DNA from: Cylicocyclus nassatus
Lineage: Eukaryota; Nematoda; Chromadorea; Rhabditida; Strongylidae
Direction of reading: 5' to 3'
Assembly: GCA_958299035.1 (NCBI GenBank)
Contig: CATQJL010000001.1
Coordinates: 17,467,433 to 17,531,432, forward strand
DNA: 64,000 nt
Positions 61,001 through 64,000 of this stretch are shown here, piece by piece; within the stretch, counting starts at the first letter, position 1; each line of letters starts with the position of its first letter. Both the position numbers and the translations under genes were made by a program. The notes beneath the pieces were generated by a model. The model ran no database searches. It was given only the letters and a program-made list of their open reading frames with translations, and had not been told where the DNA came from.

Positions 61001-61765
61001 GTTTTGAGAGCAAAAAAGAAGATCAACTATCACCAGCGAACTCATTATCTAATAGGATCATACCGCACCGGTCAAAAAAATCTTCAGGCTTATCTTTTGA
61101 TTGACAATTGCTCTTTAGGGAAAGTCAGACAAAAAAAGAGCAGCATAGTGGTGATGGCCGATAAAAATGTTCAGTTTTTATAAAAGGAAGTATGTAATAA
61201 GTCTGATTCTCATGAAGAAAAGTGTTCATATCAAACTTTAAGGTTCTGAGTGCGTTTGAAACTCCTTCCATCACGGAAACAACGCCCTATATACCAAAAC
61301 CCATGACTCAAATCTTCACCGTATGGCTCATTCAGCTTTGCAAATTCCGCCTCATACACAACCTATTTACTTTGTGGTATCTGTCTATGCTTATGTGATT
61401 CATCTTGGCAAACAACGTCGCACTTTCGATTTTTTGCAAAGTTCTTTTGTGACAACACCAGGGTATTTTTTGTGCGCAATGAAAAACATTGATAGCATAG
61501 CCAGCGCGGTATTTACTCAAACTTGCCCGATATGGACGGAGCCTACGAGAAGCTGAGCTAAACTTTTGATGAGATGATACGAGTCATGACACCCTTTCCG
61601 CTGCAGAAGGATAACGAATGTTCTTGCATGTCTACGGCGACAAAAGAGATTCATAATGACATGTCAATGCTATCAAACAAAGAAGATGATATATCGATAG
61701 TTGTTATAAGAACAAGAATGTGATCATAACTTGCTGCCACTCACCCTCACTTCATACTGGGGCAT
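37458..61765 (-). CDS. sma-1: Beta-heavy spectrin (SMA-1-like), multi-exon gene
   Basis: The architecture is two N-terminal calponin-homology domains (actin binding), several spectrin repeats, an SH3 domain, a long spectrin-repeat array, a basic linker, a PH domain and a short C-terminal tail. SH3 and CH domains in one chain distinguish beta-heavy spectrin from conventional beta (UNC-70) and from alpha (SH3 but EF-hands). Coding sequence of roughly 12 kb fits the approximately 4,000 residues of SMA-1. A likely start ATG is at 61763-61765 (21-bp first exon 61745-61765, then GTGAGT); the stop TGA is at 37458-37460. In C. elegans SMA-1 works with alpha-spectrin at the apical epithelial membrane and is needed for embryonic elongation. 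Most introns are 40-150 bp with TTTCAG-like acceptors. Start-exon choice is the weakest part. Confidence 0.9.
40257..40721 (-). other. sma-1: sma-1 exons: PH domain
   Basis: Exons 40612-40721, 40442-40548 and 40257-40389. Visible landmarks are [12 protein letters not shown] and [18 protein letters not shown] (first strands), [10 protein letters not shown] and the C-terminal helix Trp in QMLEWVAKI. Beta-spectrin PH domains bind membrane phosphoinositides. Confidence 0.9.
40917..41586 (-). other. sma-1: sma-1 exons: basic, low-complexity linker
   Basis: Exons 41426-41586, 41157-41370 and 40917-41100 follow the last repeat. The middle exon is very rich in K, R and E ([16 protein letters not shown]) and predicted disordered or helical. 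The last is S/T/P-rich ([19 protein letters not shown]) with many possible phosphorylation sites. This matches the variable segment before the PH domain in beta spectrins. Confidence 0.8.
41627..41965 (+). mobile_element. hAT-type MITE in a sma-1 intron (copy C)
   Basis: 339 bp from CAGTGGCGTACCC to GGTACGCCACTG, flanked by the 8-bp target duplicate GTCTACAG at 41619-41626 and 41966-41973. Same family as 14317-14680 and 14712-15116, including the G-run and GCCACGCAC motifs. The perfect duplication defines family ends. Confidence 0.9.
46020..46280. repeat. Inverted minisatellite (9-bp GTTGTCGGT-type units) in a sma-1 intron
   Basis: Left arm: GGCCATAGGTTGTCGGTG followed by about seven variants of a 9-base unit. 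Right arm: the reverse complement, ending CACCGACAACCTATGGCC. A roughly 90-bp unique centre separates the arms. The whole can fold back on itself and is probably a transposable foldback with internally amplified repeats. Confidence 0.85.
47832..48236. mobile_element. Helitron-like non-autonomous element in a sma-1 intron
   Basis: Starts TCTATATATATATATAAAA after an A and ends CTAG before a T, i.e. an A/T target without duplication, the Helitron pattern. A short hairpin (CCCGG...CCGGG) lies 10-20 bases before the CTAG. No Rep/helicase is encoded. A G-run sits at about 48163-48177. The call rests on end structure only. Confidence 0.6.
54307..54495 (-). other. sma-1: sma-1 exon: SH3 domain
   Basis: 189 bp encoding a complete SH3 fold: MLYKYEG (ALYDY-like), then STPEWWRVL with the paired Trp, and [11 protein letters not shown] as the C-terminal PxxY-type strand. 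Bounded by a TTTTAG acceptor and GTAAGT donor. This domain is the diagnostic feature of beta-heavy spectrin. Confidence 0.92.
54540..57195 (-). other. sma-1: sma-1 exons: spectrin repeats before SH3
   Basis: Many short exons with the spectrin-repeat signature of W-centred helices (for example [14 protein letters not shown] near 55650, NLREDM-like segments near 56900). The coding total fits about four to five repeats, as expected for the SH3 position within repeat 5 of beta-H spectrins. These triple-helical units pair with alpha-spectrin and give the chain its length. Confidence 0.8.
57283..59273 (-). other. sma-1: sma-1 exons: CH1 and CH2 actin-binding domains
   Basis: Exons 59170-59273, 59033-59105 and 58637-58744 complete CH1 ([55 protein letters not shown]). 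58105-58259 and 57961-58058 with about 57737-57867 encode CH2 ([42 protein letters not shown]). About 57571-57681, 57448-57519 and 57283-57374 lead into the first spectrin repeat. The exon 59170-59273 also ends at a GC donor (AACAG/GCTGGT). Confidence 0.9.
59360..60320 (-). pseudogene. Exon-like islands of an unrelated protein inside the first CH1 intron
   Basis: Three open segments on the gene's own strand: about 60215-60320 ([19 protein letters not shown]), 59553-59661 (36 codons plus one base, TAG acceptor, GTATGT donor) and about 59380-59454 (CACAG acceptor, [20 protein letters not shown]). The last two join in phase 0 across a 98-bp intron. None resembles a CH domain or spectrin repeat. 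They may be fragments of another gene captured in the intron, or a nested gene. I do not recognise the family. Confidence 0.4.
60412..60594 (-). other. sma-1: sma-1 exon: leader and start of CH1
   Basis: 183 bp, 61 codons. A Gly/Ala/Pro-rich leader and an acidic DDDD run are followed by the CH1 entry motif [12 protein letters not shown]. The exon ends CGG/GCAAGT, a GC donor, and joins in phase 0 to 59170-59273. Confidence 0.8.
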
Positions 61766-64000
61766 TGTTGATCCGTTTGTACTCAAATCGTCGAAATTGA
61801 TGGCACTTCGGCTAGAAGATATCTCACCGCGCCAGCCTCGCGCCTCGTCTAGAAAGATCTCTGTGAGGATTTATAAATGGAAACAAGACGAAAACTATTT
61901 CTGCGGCGATCCGGAGCCAGCAAGAAAGGAGAGCAGAAAAGATGCAGTGAAGCGTGCACTTTGAGGGCAGAAGAAAATCCCAACCGGATAAGTCTAAGGT
62001 GAGAATCTGGTCACAATTTTCTACTTCGACGCTATGAGTATAAAACACTAACTGCATAGAGCGCATCTTTTTCTAATTCCACTCCGCTTCGCGCTTCAAT
62101 GAAAAAGCAAAAAATTGGCTTCATACAGTTCCAACACCCAGCTCTGCTTTTTTCATCACTTTTGTCAAAGGTAAGGATGACAAGTCGACAAAAATACATT
62201 AGCATTGTCTCCAAGAGCACTTAAATACATTAAAATCGCTCTGTAAGCCTAAATGTTCTATGCTGCAATAATGTCCAATTCGCATCGCAAAACATTGATT
62301 TCGCGATTCTCAAAGCAATATTAAGCACTCCAATAGCGCGAAAAAGTGCAACTAGGATTAGGGTCGCGATGACGCTCGAATTGACAAACAAAATCAGATA
62401 TTGAATATAATGTTTATAAATTTCCTCAAGCACTCGTAAGCGTAAAAGCTGTTTTGGATCAGTGCCTTCTAGACAGTAGTCTCGTTAATCATATCTAAAT
62501 TAGAGCCTTCAAGGCAGGTACGATAAATCTTCTGGAGAAAACAAAAGCAACACCATCTTGATAAGGTGTGTGATATTCAAGTCCAAAGATCTTACAAACA
62601 AAATGGAGATGGCAAACGGCTGCCTCAAGACTCTCACATTCAGGCAGCGGTATAAGAAAGAAAGACAAACGATTCACTGATAATCAAATCACCATTCAAA
62701 AAACCGAAAGCTAGCAAAAACATCAAAGTTCTAACATTACCTTCGAGATTTTTGACGATTTTTCCCTCGCCTGGTGAATAGATTGCAGCTGAATACACGT
62801 ATGACATCACTATTTATCTTTGTTGATTGATGTTCAGCACATTCCAACGATGTTTCCAACCAGGTAAAGTAGCGGTCAGTAAAACTGTACTTTAGTGTCG
62901 GCGGTCAACTCAGTTCTCTCGCCAATGTCAACCAGCGAAAGATATGATGACTGTGGCGCCGTCAGTGCGTGTATTGTATGACGACAGATAGAGTATAGTT
63001 AAGAGAGGGGCGGAGGGGCAATGGGTCCGTGTCCGTGTGGGTCAAGGCGACGCACACCAAACCGACAGCGACGGCGCGGCAACGATGTGGATGGCGAAGT
63101 GTGCAATCTGGACACAGATCAAATGCACTAGACGAACGCTTTTCACCTTGTACAGGGGAAAGGCGGGGGGGGGGGGGAGTGAGAGTGTCAGTCTGTCACA
63201 CCCCGCTACCAATTAACGGAAGCGACACTGAAGTGGGGATTTACGGTCCCACGAAAAGGACAACGACGACGAAGACGACGATGTGCAAGACTTGCCGACT
63301 AAACAACGTGCGCCGTTTTGGGGAGGGGAAACTCTCAGCTCCTTTCCGGCTGCTGCTGCACGGCCGGCGGACAACACAAGCACCTCCTATGCGCGCAAAT
63401 ACGTGCCGATTGAACGATGCGAGACCGTCAACCGTTTCTCGATAGCGCTCAAGATGTCATTTTACAACCAGAAGAAGACTAGATTTACTCGTACTCTGGG
63501 GAAAAAACTGCTGCAGGGTCGAAACGCGAAAAAAAGCTTATTCAAAAATGCTTTTTGCTAGCAAACTGATCACAACCTGGCTGGTAAGCTCAAACGAGAT
63601 TCTTATATATGAAACTCGAAATCTTTCAGAAACGTTGCAGTCCACAATTCTAGCGCCTTCTAAGAACCATATTGACTTCATTTACAAACCACTGACTAAT
63701 CAAACACCGTTAGCAAGTCCAACACACAGGTTTTGTGGCATATGACTATTCTTGTATCACGTGAAGACAATAGTTTTTGAGCACGATTCATTCCTTGCAG
63801 ATTTTTCGGATGTGTTTACATTCGGCGAAGCGTGAACATAATCCCCTTAATCCCCTAAAAAGTTCAAGGTTTGCTTGTGATGAACAGAGGAGCGAAGCTC
63901 ATGTGGAGAACGACTCAGTGGATAATTTTGATAATATGGTGGCCCAATTTTTTAACACATAGAATAAGCTTATATATTATAGCAAATGGATCTTTATTTT
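61766..64000. other. Upstream flank of sma-1, no supported gene
   Basis: The first kilobase is AT-rich. A GC-rich patch at about 63000-63420, with a G-run at 63163-63177 and CGACG-type repeats, is the only compositional anomaly and could be a distal promoter or an unannotated 5' exon. Open frames of 60-138 codons here look like by-products of composition. A TTCTAG acceptor-like signal lies 45-50 bp upstream of the proposed ATG and could be a trans-splice site. Confidence 0.4.

Noticed and set aside
63029..63445. 138-codon plus-strand frame in the GC-rich patch
   Set aside because: Arg/Thr/Gly-rich composition produced by GC-rich repeats and a G-run, with no domain or splice context.
1..64000. 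tRNA, rRNA, snRNA genes and CRISPR arrays
   Set aside because: No cloverleaf, conserved rRNA segment or spaced direct-repeat array was seen by eye; a covariance-model scan was not possible.

Overview
The window reads as genomic DNA from a nematode, probably a rhabditid (clade V) worm. It has a densely interrupted gene with short introns and TTTCAG-type acceptors, encoding a beta-heavy spectrin of the SMA-1 type. It also has AT-rich intergenic DNA, many mariner- and hAT-type miniature elements and a BEL/Pao LTR retrotransposon. No prokaryotic features, tRNA, rRNA or CRISPR array were seen. One scaffold gap of exactly 500 N (15805-16304) splits the window into two contigs.

Layout. (1) 1-4569 is the left arm of a diverged inverted duplication whose partner is 34837-39664. 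Both arms carry the last two coding exons of beta-H spectrin and one other splice-bounded exon. (2) 4570-11140 is mostly non-coding, with two long hairpins, a reverse-transcriptase fragment and a short copy of a terminal exon. (3) 11163-15804 is a train of non-autonomous DNA transposons set in TA-rich linkers, running into the gap. (4) 16305-23685 is a palindrome: two 2,629-bp arms with mirror-identical content around a 2.1-kb spacer. The spacer holds a small spliced gene end and a tandem pair of Cys-rich exon cassettes. (5) 22240-33194 is a full-length BEL/Pao element with 742-bp LTRs, a 5-bp target duplication, a tRNA-Gly primer site, gag, protease, RT, RNase H and integrase. An additional coiled-coil/zinc-knuckle ORF follows integrase. 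The gag-protease junction is split by a 2,378-bp hAT-type foldback element with its own 8-bp target duplication. (6) 33195-34836 holds a terminal exon of an unknown gene and a short tandem repeat. (7) 37458-61765, minus strand, is the sma-1-like gene: two CH domains, early spectrin repeats, an SH3 domain, a long spectrin-repeat array, a basic linker, a PH domain and a short tail. Its introns host a hAT MITE, a Helitron-like element, a foldback minisatellite and an island of unrelated exons. (8) 61766-64000 is the upstream flank with a GC-rich patch.

How it fits together. The only clearly functional gene is beta-H spectrin. It cross-links actin and partners alpha-spectrin at the apical epithelial membrane, and in C. 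elegans SMA-1 is needed for embryonic elongation. Everything else is repeat dynamics: insertions nested three deep, and inverted duplications that could be real tail-to-tail paralogues or allelic contigs joined across the gap. The retrotransposon is broken by several frameshifts and stops, so this copy should not be autonomous.
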